Of a stretch of 64,000 nucleotides of DNA, positions 11,999-21,889 are shown piece after piece. The position numbers and the translations under genes were made by a program. The stretch covers positions 7,816,001 through 7,880,000 of the forward strand of contig NW_018344024.1 of assembly GCF_002099425.1 (NCBI RefSeq), read 5' to 3'. This stretch comes from Phascolarctos cinereus (lineage: Eukaryota; Chordata; Mammalia; Diprotodontia; Phascolarctidae). Under the pieces are notes generated by a model. It was not told the DNA's origin. It made no database searches and saw only the letters and a list, made by a program, of their open reading frames with translations. Positions within the stretch are counted from its first letter, which is position 1. Each line of letters begins with the position of its first letter.

Positions 11999-12352
11999 GG
12001 GAATGGAGTATTGGACAGCATTGGAAAGACCTGATGACCACTAATGTGAAAATATTTTTTAATAGGAATGTGTATGTATAGCCTATATCAGATTGAGCGC
12101 TGTCTTGGGGAGGGAGGGGGAGAAAAAATTAAAACTCAAAAGCTTATGGAAGTGATTGTTGATAAAGCAAAATAAATTAATAAAAAAGTGAAAAAAAAAG
12201 AGAAAGACCTGACTTAGACATTTACCAGCTATGTGATCCTGGACAAGTCTGTAACCTCTTTCAGCCTCACTTTTCTAATCCTGTTTAGAGGTTCAAATGA
12301 GATAACACATTTTAGAGTACTTTGTAAGCCTTAAAGCTCAATATAAACATTT
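11999..12352 (+). mobile_element. MIR-like SINE split by an L1 end
   Basis: The left part (to 12034, 'ggagtattggacagcattgg') and right part (from 12213, 'cttagacatttaccagctat', 'gttcaaatgagataacac') rejoin as one SINE once the 12035-12201 insert is set aside. The insert is therefore younger. Confidence 0.65.
12035..12201 (+). mobile_element. L1 3'-UTR fragment, nested, with target duplication
   Basis: 'gaccactaatgtgaaaata', 'cttggggagggagggggaga' and 'ggaagtgattgttgataaag' are the reverse complement of the 20348-20719 element, so both come from one L1 3' UTR. It ends in an A-rich tail (gtgaaaaaaaaagag). A perfect 11-bp duplication gaaagacctga flanks it (12024-12034 and 12202-12212). Only about 167 bp of the 3' end was copied. 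Confidence 0.85.
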
Positions 12353-12605
12353 GTTGTTGTTGTTCAGTCATTTTATTCATATCTGATTCTTTGTGACTCC
12401 ATTTGGAGTTTTTTTTGGCAAAGATACTAGAATGGTTTGCCATTTCCTTCTCCAGTTCATTTTGCAGATGAGGCAACTGAGGCAAATAGGATTAAGAGAT
12501 TTGTCCAGCTAGTCAGTGTCTAAGGCCAGACTTGAACTCAGGAAGATGAGTCTTCCTGACTTAAGGCTTGACACTCTATCCACTATGCCAACTAACTGCC
12601 CAATA
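12353..12605 (-). mobile_element. SINE with RTE/BovB-like tail
   Basis: Read on the minus strand it runs from a tRNA head (reverse complement of 'atgccaactaactgccc') through 'tcatctgcaaaatgaactgg' to a tail with 'gccaaaaaaaactcc', 'ggagtcacaaagaatcag' and (CAA)n. The same tail ends the copies at 40573, 56848 and 60222. It resembles the 3' end of BovB/RTE LINEs. Confidence 0.75.
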
Positions 12606-13784
12606 TAAATGTTAGTAATTAGTATTACTAGTGGCATAGACCATTTGAAAATATTACAGATAAAAGAAAAAAGAGAGAAAGAATAAATATCAGTGAAGCA
12701 AAAACTGTTTTACTATCACCTCCATTTTGGGAGTACAGGGTAAGAAACATAAAGGTGAATTACAAGGCAAGAACTTATAAGAGTAGCTGTTACTACTTAG
12801 TGATAAACCAGTAGCTGTGTGACAGATATTTCAAATTCAAAACATTACTTGTTAGCTCTATGGACACAAGATCTTTCTGAATGACTTCTGCTTGCTGGAT
12901 TTTGAATGAAGCCTTGTGTTTCAGGTATAGAAGTAAACTATGGATTTCACTGGAGAATTTTGGTGAATTTTGCAACATTTAATCATCAAGACTTTGGAAA
13001 TTACAGTTATTTCTTTCTAATGAATACACTTAATAGGATACAGACTGTCAAATCTAATATGTTTGCCAGTGAATAGGCCATGTCATGAAACCTAAAGAGG
13101 TCTGTGCCATTATTAATCTGCTACCCAGGCAACACATTTTGGCCTTAATGAATAGCCTCTAATTGGCTGAGGTTGTCCCACATACTTAGGAGCAGTTCAC
13201 AAAAAATAATTTTCTTTCAAGATTCCCCATCCTTCTTGCATCCCATACATGAAAAGCAGGTGGTGAAATCTAACATAATGGTCTCCTCAAATACCACTAT
13301 GATATCAACAGTTCCTCGGTGGTAATCTTTATTTCAGAAGTCTGCATAATTTATATTCATGTCCTGTGGAATGAAAATGAGACTGACTACTCCACTATAA
13401 GTAAACCATGTATGATACAAAAAGATCATTATTATTCCAAACAGATGTAAGCATCCTTTTTCTAAGGACATATTCCAATATTATAATGTTAAATTTGGTG
13501 ACACAAGTCATGCAGTATGTCAAGAGGTAATCCTAGTATTGAGGAGGCAAAGCTACAAAAAAAAATGTGATTTGTTAAAGGATATTTCAGGACTAAGGAT
13601 AAGGAGCAATGTATTGATAGGCAATATCATAAAGAAATTGGGAGCTCCTTGAAGGTAGGGTCTGTGTCTTCTACAAAAAGTCCCTGCTTTTCATTACTTT
13701 ACAACTGGTAGATCTTTATTTGATGCTGCCTCCTAAGTATCTATAATTTACTTCTTAGCACGGGCAAGGATAGTGTATTGAAGC
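12606..13784. other. Unassigned AT-rich sequence
   Basis: No gene. A weak forward L2 3' end lies at about 13635-13730 (gggagctccttgaaggtagg). Nothing else recognised. Confidence 0.4.
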
Positions 13785-14150
13785 TATACGGTGTTCTAGG
13801 TGTGAAATCAGGAAAAGCTCGGTTTGCATTCATACACTTATTAGGTATGTGACCCTAGGCAAGTCACTGTATCTCTCTTGGTCCCAGTTCCTCACCTTTT
13901 AAAATGAGAGGTTTAGCGGCAGCTAAGTGGCACAGTGGATAGAGCACTGGCCTTGAAGTCAGGAGTACCTGAGTTTAAATCCAGCCTCAGACCAAACACT
14001 TGACACTTACTAGCTGTGTGACCCTGGGCAAGTTACTTAACCCCAATTGCCTAAAAACTAAATAAATAAATAAATAAATGAAATGAGAGATTTGGACTTA
14101 GATGGCCTCAAAGGTCCCTTCTAATTCTAGATCTATGATCCCATGATTTT
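13785..14150 (+). mobile_element. MIR-like SINE, host of a nested SINE
   Basis: Left part 'ggtatgtgaccctaggcaag' and 'ctcaccttttaaaatgagag'; right part 'gatggcctcaaaggtccct' and 'tctagatctatgatccc'. The halves are consecutive in the family and are split by the 13915-14080 SINE. Confidence 0.65.
13915..14080 (+). mobile_element. tRNA-derived SINE (WSINE-like), nested
   Basis: 'cggcagctaagtggcacagt' head, 'gagtttaaatcc' B box, 'gctgtgtgaccctgggcaag' body and an (AAAT)n tail. Target duplication aaatgagaggttt (13902-13914) / aaatgagagattt (14081-14093) matches at 12 of 13. Confidence 0.92.
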
Positions 14151-14159
14151 GTTTGAGTA

Positions 14160-14440
14160 TATAGTCAAGGAATTTTTTTGCAAGCATTTATTAAATAATC
14201 AATTATATAAGGCATGATTTTTAATTCGTTGAACAAAAGAAAATTAAAAATATCAAAATAATTTTAAAATTTAACAAATTTTAATTGAAAATGAAAACTT
14301 AAAAATGAGACACAAAATATAAAGTTTTTCAGAGACATTATTAAGGTATGCTTAGGTATGCCCTATATAACTGCCTACCTATGCATCTTACCACCTTAAC
14401 TTACTCATTTGTTGTTTTCCACTGTCTACTTACCATGTTT
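14160..14440. other. Very AT-rich sequence
   Basis: No gene or repeat assigned. Runs of aaaat/tttta dominate 14210-14330. Confidence 0.4.
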
Positions 14441-14548
14441 AATTAAATTTAATTCGAATGTTTATTACGTGCCTATCATACTCACCCCATTTAATTAGAT
14501 CCCAGGCATACAAAGACAAAAATTGTCCTTTCCCTCAGAAATCTTTTA
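14441..14548 (-). mobile_element. L2 LINE 3' end, antisense
   Basis: 'tgtttattacgtgcctatc' and 'aggcatacaaagacaaaaat' form a decayed antisense L2 terminus directly beside the L1 complex. Confidence 0.45.
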
Positions 14549-15630
14549 ATTTTTAATCTTATTTCATATTTTATTTTTCCCAATTACATATAAAAACAAT
14601 TTAAACATTCTTTTCCCCCAATTTTGAGATTCAAATTCTCTCCCTCTCTCTCCTCTCTGCCTCATTGAGAAGGCAAGTAATTTGAAATAGGTTATACATA
14701 TGTAGTCATGCAAAACACATTTCCATGTAAGTCATTCTGTGAAAGAAAACACAGACAAAAAAACCCAAGAAAAAACAAAGAAAGTAAAGAAAAAAGTGTC
14801 TTTGATATGCATTCAAGCTCCACCAGTTCTTTCTCTGGGGATGGATAGCATTTTTCATCATAAGTCCTATAGAATTGTCTTTCATCATTGTATCACTGGG
14901 AATAGCTAAGTTATCCATAGTAGATCATGATACAATATTGCTCTTCCTGTGTATAACGTTCTCCTGGTTCTGCTCATTTCATTTTGTGTCAGTTTGTGTA
15001 AGTCTTTCCATGTTTTTCTAAGAGCTCATCATTTCTTAAAGCATTATAATATTCTATCACAATCACACTAACTTGTTCATCCATTCCCCAATTGATGGAC
15101 ATCTCCTCAGTGTCGAATTTTTTGCTGCCACTAAAAGATCTGCTATAAATATTTTTGTATCCATAGGTGCTTTTCTTTTCTTTCCTTTTAAAATCTCTTT
15201 GGGAGCCTGACCTAGTAGTGGTATTGCTGGATCAAAGTGTATGCATGGTTTTATAGCGCTTTGGGCGTGGTTCCAAATTGCTTTCCAGAATGGTTTAATC
15301 AGTATAGAACTTCACCAATAGTACCTTAGTGTTTTAATATTACCACTTCCCATCCAACATTTGTCACTTTTCTTTTCTGTCATATTAGCCAATCTGAAAG
15401 GTGTGAGGTAGTAGCTCAGAGTTGTTTTAATTTGCATTTCTCTCATCAATAGTGATATAGAGCATTTTTATATGATTATAAATAACTTTGATAATTTCGT
15501 CTGAAAATTTTCTATCCTGGTCAGACCTGATCGACCATTTTTCAAGTGAGGAATGGCTCTTATTTCTGTAAATTTGACTCTGCTTTCTATATGTTTGAGA
15601 AATGAAGTCTATCAGAGGAATTCACTGTAA
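14549..15630 (-). mobile_element. L1 LINE 3' end: ORF2 C-terminus and 3' UTR
   Basis: The L1 sense strand is minus. The 3' UTR lies at about 14549-14930 ('cccaattacatataaaaaca', 'gttatacatatgtagtcatg', 'ggatagcatttttcatcata'). From about 14940 the antisense of the ORF2 C-terminal region follows: 'cttgttcatccattccccaa', 'ggtattgctggatcaaagtg', 'ccaaattgctttccagaatg', 'tttgcatttctctcatcaat'. Human L1 has the same order of motifs. It is 5'-truncated at about 15630, so no endonuclease or reverse-transcriptase domain is present. The open frame is decayed. Confidence 0.8.
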
Positions 15631-15725
15631 TTTTTTTCACGGTCATGATTGTCAACTATGTATTTCCTTCCATCTTATTTTATTTTTCTCCCTGTTCATC
15701 TCTCTCTCTCTCTCTCTCCCTCCCT

Positions 15726-15791
<66 letters not shown>

Positions 15792-17354
15792 CCTCCCTCT
15801 CTCTCTCTTTCTCTCTCTCTCCCTCCCTCTCTCTCTCTCTCTCCTTTTACCTTGTCCATTCTCAAAAGTATTTTGCTTCTGACTTTTACCTCCCTCAAAC
15901 TGCCCTCCTTTCTGTCAGTGCCCTCCTCCCCCACCATTTTCTTACCCCTTCCCTTTTTACTTGCCTGTATGGTAAAATAGATTTCTATACCTGAGTGTGT
16001 ATATTATTCCCTCTTTGAGATAATTCCAGTGAGAGTAAGGTTCATGTTCTCCCCTATCTACTTCCCCCATTTCCCCCTCCACTGTAAAATCTCTTTCAGG
16101 CCTCTTTTATATCAGATAATTTATTCCATTCTACTTCTCCCTTTCCTTCTCCCTTCTTCTTTCTCATCTCTTAATTTAACTTTTTTAGATAATCAAACCA
16201 TCATATTCAACTCACACCTCTGCTTTCTATGTATACTCCCTCTAACTGCCTTAATAACGAAGAATTTTTAGGAGTTATAAATATAATTTTACCATGTAGG
16301 ATATAAACAGTGTAACCTTATTGAATCCCTTATGGTTTGTCTTTGCTGTTTACCTTTTTATGCTTCTTTCGAAAGTCAGATTTTCTATTCAGCTCTGATC
16401 TTTTCATCAGGAATGCTTGGAAGTCTTCTATTTCATTGAATGCCCATTTTCCCCCTGAAAGATTATATTCAGTTTTTCTGGGTAGGTGATTCTTGGTTGT
16501 AGTCCTAGCTCTTTAGCACTTCAAAATATCATATTCAAAGCCCTCTGAGCCTTTAATACAGAAGCTGCTAATCTTGTGTTATCCTGACTGTGGCTCCTCA
16601 ATATTTGAATTATTCCTTTTCGACTGCTTGCAGTATTTTCTCCTTGATCTGGGAAGTCTGGAATTTGGCTTTAATATTCCCGGGAGTTTTCATTTTGGGA
16701 TTTCTTTCAGGAGGTGATTGGTGGATTTTTAAAATTTCTATTTTACCTCTGGTTTTAGAATATCAGGGCAGTTTTCCTTTATAATTTCTTGAAAGATGAT
16801 GTCGAGGGTCTTTTTTCTTTTTTTGAGCATGACTTTCAGGTAGTCCATTAATTCTTAAATTATCTCTCCTGGATCTTTTTTCCAGGTCAGTTATTTTTCC
16901 AATGAGATATTTCATATGGTTTTCTGTTTTTCCATCTTTTTATTTTGTCTGGTTGTTTCTCAATGGCTCATAAAGTCATTATCTTGCACTTGCCCAATTC
17001 TAACTTTGAAGGAATTATTTTCTTTGGTGTGCTTTTGTCCCTCCTTTTCCATTTGGCCAATTCTAGTTTTTAGGAAATTCTTCTCTTTGGCAAATTTTTG
17101 TATATCTTTTTTTTCTATTTGGTCAATTCTGCTTTTCAAGGCAGGATCTTCTTTTCACTGGATTTTTGTACTTCTTTTACCATTTGGCCTCTTTTGTTTT
17201 TAAGGTATTTTTTTCTCAGTATATTTTTGTGTGCCTCCTTTACAAAGCTGTTGACTCTTTTTTCGTGATTTTTTTTTGCATCACTCTCATTTCTTTTCCT
17301 AGTTTTTCCTCTACCTCTCTTGATTTTTAAAATCCTTTTAGAGCTCTTCCATGG
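15631..17354 (-). mobile_element. Half-L1 (HAL1-like) copy A, 3' portion
   Basis: Antisense element with an ORF1 region at about 16365-17354 (compare 'gggatttctttcaggaggtg' with copies B and C) and about 730 bp of 3' sequence ('aattccagtgagagtaaggt', 'accatgtaggatataaacag'). It ends at a T run (15631-15637) that would be its poly(A) tail. It contains no ORF2. Its 5' portion continues at 19298-20030, beyond copy B. It is more diverged than copy B, so it is older. Confidence 0.7.
15699..15843. repeat. (TC)n/(TCCC)n microsatellite inside half-L1 copy A
   Basis: About 145 bp of TC with TCCC interruptions. It sits where copy C has only 'ttctattctctcttttga' (about 30677), so it grew inside the retrotransposon. 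Confidence 0.95.
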
Positions 17355-19297
17355 CCTGTTTACCTCTTCATGTTCCACTTGAGTCCTGTATTTGAAAGTC
17401 AAATTTGCTATTCAGCTCTGGTCTTTTCATCAGGAATGTTTGAAAGTCCTCTATTTCACTGAATGACCATTTTTTCCCCTGAAGGATTATACTCAGTTTT
17501 GCTGGGTAGGTGATTCTTGGTTGTAATCCTACCTCCTTTGCCCTCGGAATATTATATTCCATGCCCTGGTCCTTTAATGTAGAAGCTGCTAACTCTTGTG
17601 TTATCCTGATTGTGTTTCCACAGTACTTGAATTGTTTCCTTCTGGCACCTTGTAATATTTTCTCCATGACCTGGGAACTCTGGAATTTGGCTACAATATT
17701 CCTAGGAGTTTTCCTTTGGGGATCTCTTTCAGGAGGAGATCTGTGGATTCTTTCAATTTCTATTTTGCCCTCTGGTTCTGCTATATCAGGGCAGTTTTCC
17801 TTGATAATTTCTTGAAAGATGATGTCTAGGCTCTTTTTTTGATCATGGCTTTCAGATAGTCCAATAATTTTTAAATTCTCTCTCCTCGATCTATTTTCCA
17901 GGTCAGTTGTTTTTCCAATGAGATATTTCACATTGTTTTCTAATTTTTCATTCTTTTGGATTTGTTTTACAGTGTCTTGATTTCTCATAAAGTCACTGTC
18001 TTCCAATTGCTCTATTCTAATTTTTAAGGAAGTATTTTCTTCAGTAATCTTTTGGACTTCCTTTTCCATTTGGCCAATTTTTCTTTTTAGGGCATTTTTC
18101 TCCTCATTGGCTTTTTGGACCTCTTTTGCCATTTGGGTTAGGCTATTTTTTAAGGTGTTATTTTCTTTAGTATTTTTTTTTTGTCTCCTTTAGCAAGCTG
18201 TTGACTTGCTTTTTATGATTTTCTTGCATCACTCTCATTTCGCTTCCCAATTTTTCCTCTACTTCTTTTACTTGCTTCTCAAAATCCCTTCTGAGCTCTT
18301 CCAAGGCCTGGGACTGATTCATATTTTCCTTGGAGGCTTTGGATGTAGGAGCTTTGACTTTGTTGTCTTCTTCTGGTTGTATATTTTGATCTTCTTTTTC
18401 ACCAAAGTAAGATAATATAGTCTGACTCTTTTTGTGCTGCTTGCTCATGATCCCGGCCAGTTACTTGAGTTTTAAACTCTTTGTTAAGGTAAGAGTCTGC
18501 TTCCAATGTGGAGAGTGTACTGTCCCAAGCTTCGGAGGTTTGTGCAGCTGTTTTCAGAGATACTTGTAGGGACCTGTAAATTTTCAGTTTTTCCAAGGTG
18601 GTATGATAAGGGGCAAGGTGTTTATTCCTTTCCTGGCCTGTGACTACAAGTACTCCTTTCTGTCCTGTAACTGTGAGGAGGGTCTTCTCTCCACAGCCAC
18701 TACAAGCTCCACCAGCCAGTTGCTCCTTCACCCCAGCACGCTGCCCAGAACTGTGGCCCAGATCCAAACACGGGCAAAGCAAGAAATTCCTGCCTCAGCA
18801 CTAACAAAGAGATCCCTGCAATCCCTCTCTGATCAGCCACTGGATTCCCCCTCAGTCTGTGGGCTGGAAGCTTGGGAAGCAGCTGCCCCCCCCAGGGCCA
18901 CGCTCTTGGGGAATGGAGCTAAGACCCACCTTCCTTTCTCAGCACCAACAGAAACAGACTTTTCCCACTGACCTTCTAAGTTGTCTTTGGCATTTGTGGA
19001 TTGAGGAGTCTGGAAACCTCCACAGCTGCCCTCAAATCAGTCCTCTGAGGCCTGCTCCAGGTTTCCTGTGGCCTGTGCACCCATGCCATGCTGTGCTGTG
19101 CTCCCAGCCCAGCGCAATACACCTTTCTGATCGATCATCCAGGTTGTCTTGGGCTGTAAATTTGTTTCACTCTGTCTTTTTGTGGGTTCTGATACTTCAG
19201 AATTTGTTTAGAGTCATTTTTTATGAGTATTTGGAGGGGTTTGGAGGAGAGATCAAGGAAGTCACTGCTTTCACTCCACCATCTTGGCTCTGCCCCC
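17355..19297 (-). mobile_element. Half-L1 copy B, nested inside copy A
   Basis: The 5' end is complete: the minus strand starts 'gggggcagagccaagatgg' at 19297, like mammalian L1 5' ends. It continues through a roughly 850-bp 5' UTR and ORF1 (18448-17368) and stops just past the ORF1 stop codon at about 17355. It has no poly(A) tail and no ORF2. On both sides lie matching pieces of copy A's ORF1; about 43 bp of copy A is missing between them. Four bases (cctg) are shared at the 3' junction. Confidence 0.75.
17368..18448 (-). pseudogene. L1 ORF1p-like gene, copy B
   Basis: About 360 codons; family members encode a trimeric RNA-binding chaperone of the L1 particle. It starts MSKQHKKSQTILSYFGEKED. 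Lysine- and glutamate-rich coiled-coil heptads follow (QALEELRRDFEKQVKEVEEK; EVQKITEENTSLKIRIEQLE). Next come an RRM-type start (RRENLKIIGLSES), an IERIHRSPPERDPQRKTPRN stretch and a C-terminal domain with QPRITYPAKLSI, which closely matches human L1 ORF1p (QPRISYPAKLS). One frame break lies at an A run near 18167-18180, between the two halves of the coiled coil; the rest is open to the TGA at 17368-17370. I see it as an L1 fossil, not a host gene. Confidence 0.85.
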
Positions 19298-20030
19298 TTG
19301 ACTTTGTTGTCTTCTTCTGAATGTGTTTTAATCTTCCTTGTCACCATAGTAATTTCCTATGGTCAGAATTTTTTCTGTTGTTTGCTCATTTTCCAGCCTA
19401 TTTTTTGACTCTTAGCTCTATGCTAAAACAGGGCTTTGCTTTCCAAGTGGAGGGGACCCTGGCCCAAGCTTTGGGTTTTTTTATTCAGCTGTTTTCAGAG
19501 GTAATTCTGGGGACTTGTAAGCTTTTGGCTTTTTCAAGGTGAGATGATTCAGGGAAAGGTGTGTTTACTCCTCTCTTGTAGTATGCACTGGTTTGTGAGT
19601 AACCACAAGCACCCTTTTCAACTCTGGAATTGTGACCTGAGTCCCTGCTCCCCTGTGGCCATGAGCTTTGTTGTGCAATTGTTCTTCCTCACACTAGGAC
19701 CAAGACCCAAGTCTGTGACCCAGATCCAAGTGTAGGCAATACAGCTGCCCCTGGTACCAGCAAAGGGATTGTAATTCTCCTTTTGACCCATTGTCACTTA
19801 CCATCTGTGGACTAAGAGGTCTGGAGACTGCCACTGCTGCCACTGATTCAGTTGCCCTGAGTTCTGCTCCTGATTTGCTGGAGCCCAGTCTGCACGGGCG
19901 CATCCTGCACTAGACTGTGCTTCTCTCTCATCCTGGTGCAACAGACCTTTACGGCCAACCTTCTAAGTTGTCTTGTATGGGATAATTGTTTCACTCCATC
20001 CTTTCATGGGTTCTGCTGCTCTAGAATTTG
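19298..20030 (-). mobile_element. Half-L1 copy A, 5' portion
   Basis: Contains the ORF1 start (ATG complement at about 19387-19389) and the 5' UTR, aligning with 18345-19210 of copy B ('cagctgttttcagagg', 'tctaagttgtctt', 'tttcactcc'). The last roughly 110 bp of the 5' end present in copies B and C is missing, so it is mildly 5'-truncated. Confidence 0.7.
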
Positions 20031-20057
20031 AAAAACCTTACTTTATATAAGAAGGAT

Positions 20058-20200
20058 ACAACACACACACATATATATATGCATATGCATATATGTGTTT
20101 ATGAATGTATATATGTATATATGTGTATATATATATGTGTATATATATGCATATATATATATTATATATGAGAGAGAGGGAGGGAGAGAGGGAGGTGGGG
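20058..20200. repeat. TA/TATG simple repeat with a GA tract
   Basis: Alternating ATATGTGT/ATATGC units to about 20170, then GAGAGAGGGAGG. It follows directly on the 5' end of copy A. Confidence 0.9.
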
Positions 20201-20289
20201 GAAAAATGAAATACAAAATAATTTCATGAAAGAGAGAGTACATTAACAACTGTAGGGATCGACAGTGAATGAATAAAATTTTTTAAAAA

Positions 20290-20800
20290 ATATTTACTGT
20301 GTGCTGAATATAGGATACAATGAGAAAAGTATGGCAATATCTGTTATTTTTTTTTAGTTTTATTAATTTATTTTGATTTATCAACAATCACTTCCATATG
20401 CTTTTGAGTTGAACATTTTTCTCCCCCTTCCTCCCTCCCACCCTCCCCAAGACGGCACACAATCTGATATAGGCTTCACATTTACATACCCATTAAACAT
20501 ATTTTCACATTAGTGAAGTTGTAAGTAAAAAATTAAAACCAATAGGAGGAACCATCAGAAGGATGAAACAAAACTCAACAGAAGGCAAAAATAAGTGATA
20601 GTAATTCAACTTCCATAGTTCTTTCTTTGGATGTGGACAGCATTTTCCATCCCGAGGCCTCTGTAGATGTCTTAGATCCTTGTAATGCTGAGAAAGGTTC
20701 AGTTCAACAATATTAGTCAGGCAATATCTGTTATGAAGAGCTCATCTTCTAATGGGGGAGACACAACTTATGGAAGGTTTCAGCTGCAAAAGAGATGGAA
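20290..20800 (-). mobile_element. L2 LINE 3' end, split by an L1 fragment
   Basis: 'tatttactgtgtgctgaata' lies left of the insert and 'gagctcatcttctaatgggg' right of it. They are consecutive in antisense L2, so the 20348-20719 L1 fragment landed in an existing L2. Confidence 0.6.
20348..20719 (-). mobile_element. L1 3'-UTR insertion with perfect 15-bp duplication
   Basis: Minus-strand insert whose poly(A) appears as the T run at 20348. It carries 'tttatcaacaatcacttcca', 'aagacggcacacaatctg' and 'tggacagcattttccatccc' of the L1 3' end. The 15-mer ggcaatatctgttat flanks it at 20333-20347 and 20720-20734 without a mismatch. That is clean target-primed insertion of a 5'-truncated L1. Confidence 0.93.
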
Positions 20801-20839
20801 AGGGTTCATGGTATTTAGTGTGTAGCAGCAGGGCAGATT

Positions 20840-21760
20840 ATGATCCTTTGTCTTTAATATCATTTCTGCTGACAAAATCAATTTCTGATGTCGATCTGAC
20901 TGGTGTTAGATAGGATTTTGGTGACTATAACTTTCTGACCCCTGGGTTCGGGAACTGTGTTTGTAACAGCAGCAGAAGTAGTTGCTGGGCTGCATCTCTC
21001 CAAGAGTTGTTTCCCAGGAGGATCACTATAGCCAGTGGGCTAGATGCATTTCTCTTCTCAAGGTTTTTGGGTTCAGGGTCCTGGGACATCCTCCATCAGA
21101 GTCTAATGGGAGATACTGATGAAGAAAGAGATCGTGGCTTGACTTGCTTGCCACATGCTGCCTCCTGTTTCTTCCTCAGGGTTCCTTGCTGTCTCAGTTA
21201 GGCTGGCTTACCTGCCCTGTGTGTAGCAGTTGTTTGTCAATTGATGAGGATAGCTGGCCCCTTCTCCAGAGGAATTGCTTCCCTAGATAATGATTATGGA
21301 GGTAGTTGTGAGAGGCTGAACTGGACCATGACTGCCAGCTCTCTTGTGCCCATTTGCCTATTGGTAGTGGTGGGCAGTTGTAAACTGCAAAAGGAAGGTG
21401 AGCCCCTTTCCCACAATGATTTCTTTCCTCAATGATGACTGTGGGGGCTGGGCTGGAAGCAGGTCTGATGGTTTTGGGGGCACTACTATTCCCCTGTTTT
21501 CATGGTCTTGGGCTATCTCCATCAGGGTCTGAAGGGAAATGGTAGTCAAAGTAATGATGATCATTTGACTTACCTCACATATGTAGTCTCCTCTCTTCTC
21601 CCTAGAAGTTTCCTTGCTTCAGATTAGGAAAGATGTCCTGTGGGAAGATAGGCAGATTAACTCAACAACATTTTAATGACAATTTGCCTTGTGACTGACT
21701 CCCAGGAAATTTTCTTGTGTTTACTTTGCATACATTTTTCATTTATCTTCACCTATATTT
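20840..21760. repeat. Unassigned sequence with degenerate direct duplication
   Basis: 'cctccatcagagtctaatgg' (about 21090) to 'gttccttgct' recurs as 'ctccatcagggtctgaaggg' (about 21518) to 'gtttccttgct', offset about 430 bp. A weaker third echo may lie around 21255. No gene is recognised. Confidence 0.4.
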
Positions 21761-21769
21761 TTTTTTTCC

Positions 21770-21885
21770 AAATAGAATGTAAGCTTCTTGAAGGCAGGGG
21801 ATGTTTTGCTTGTCTCTTTGTATTCTTGATGCTTAGCATAGTGTCTGGAGCACAGCAGCCTCTTAATATACATTAAATGAATGGA
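21770..21885 (+). mobile_element. L2 LINE 3' end
   Basis: 'gaatgtaagcttcttgaagg', 'atgcttagcatagtgtctgg' and 'aatatacattaaatgaatgg' are the forward L2 terminus. Confidence 0.65.
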
Positions 21886-21889
21886 TTCA

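Noticed and set aside
15602-15994. 130-codon Ser/Leu-rich frame and its antisense Arg/Glu frames
   Set aside because: They translate a TC microsatellite.
17368-18132. 254-codon minus-strand frame as a host gene
   Set aside because: The sequence is L1 ORF1p-like (coiled coil, RRM-type segment, QPRITYPAKLSI), lies in an L1-type element and has two paralogues nearby.
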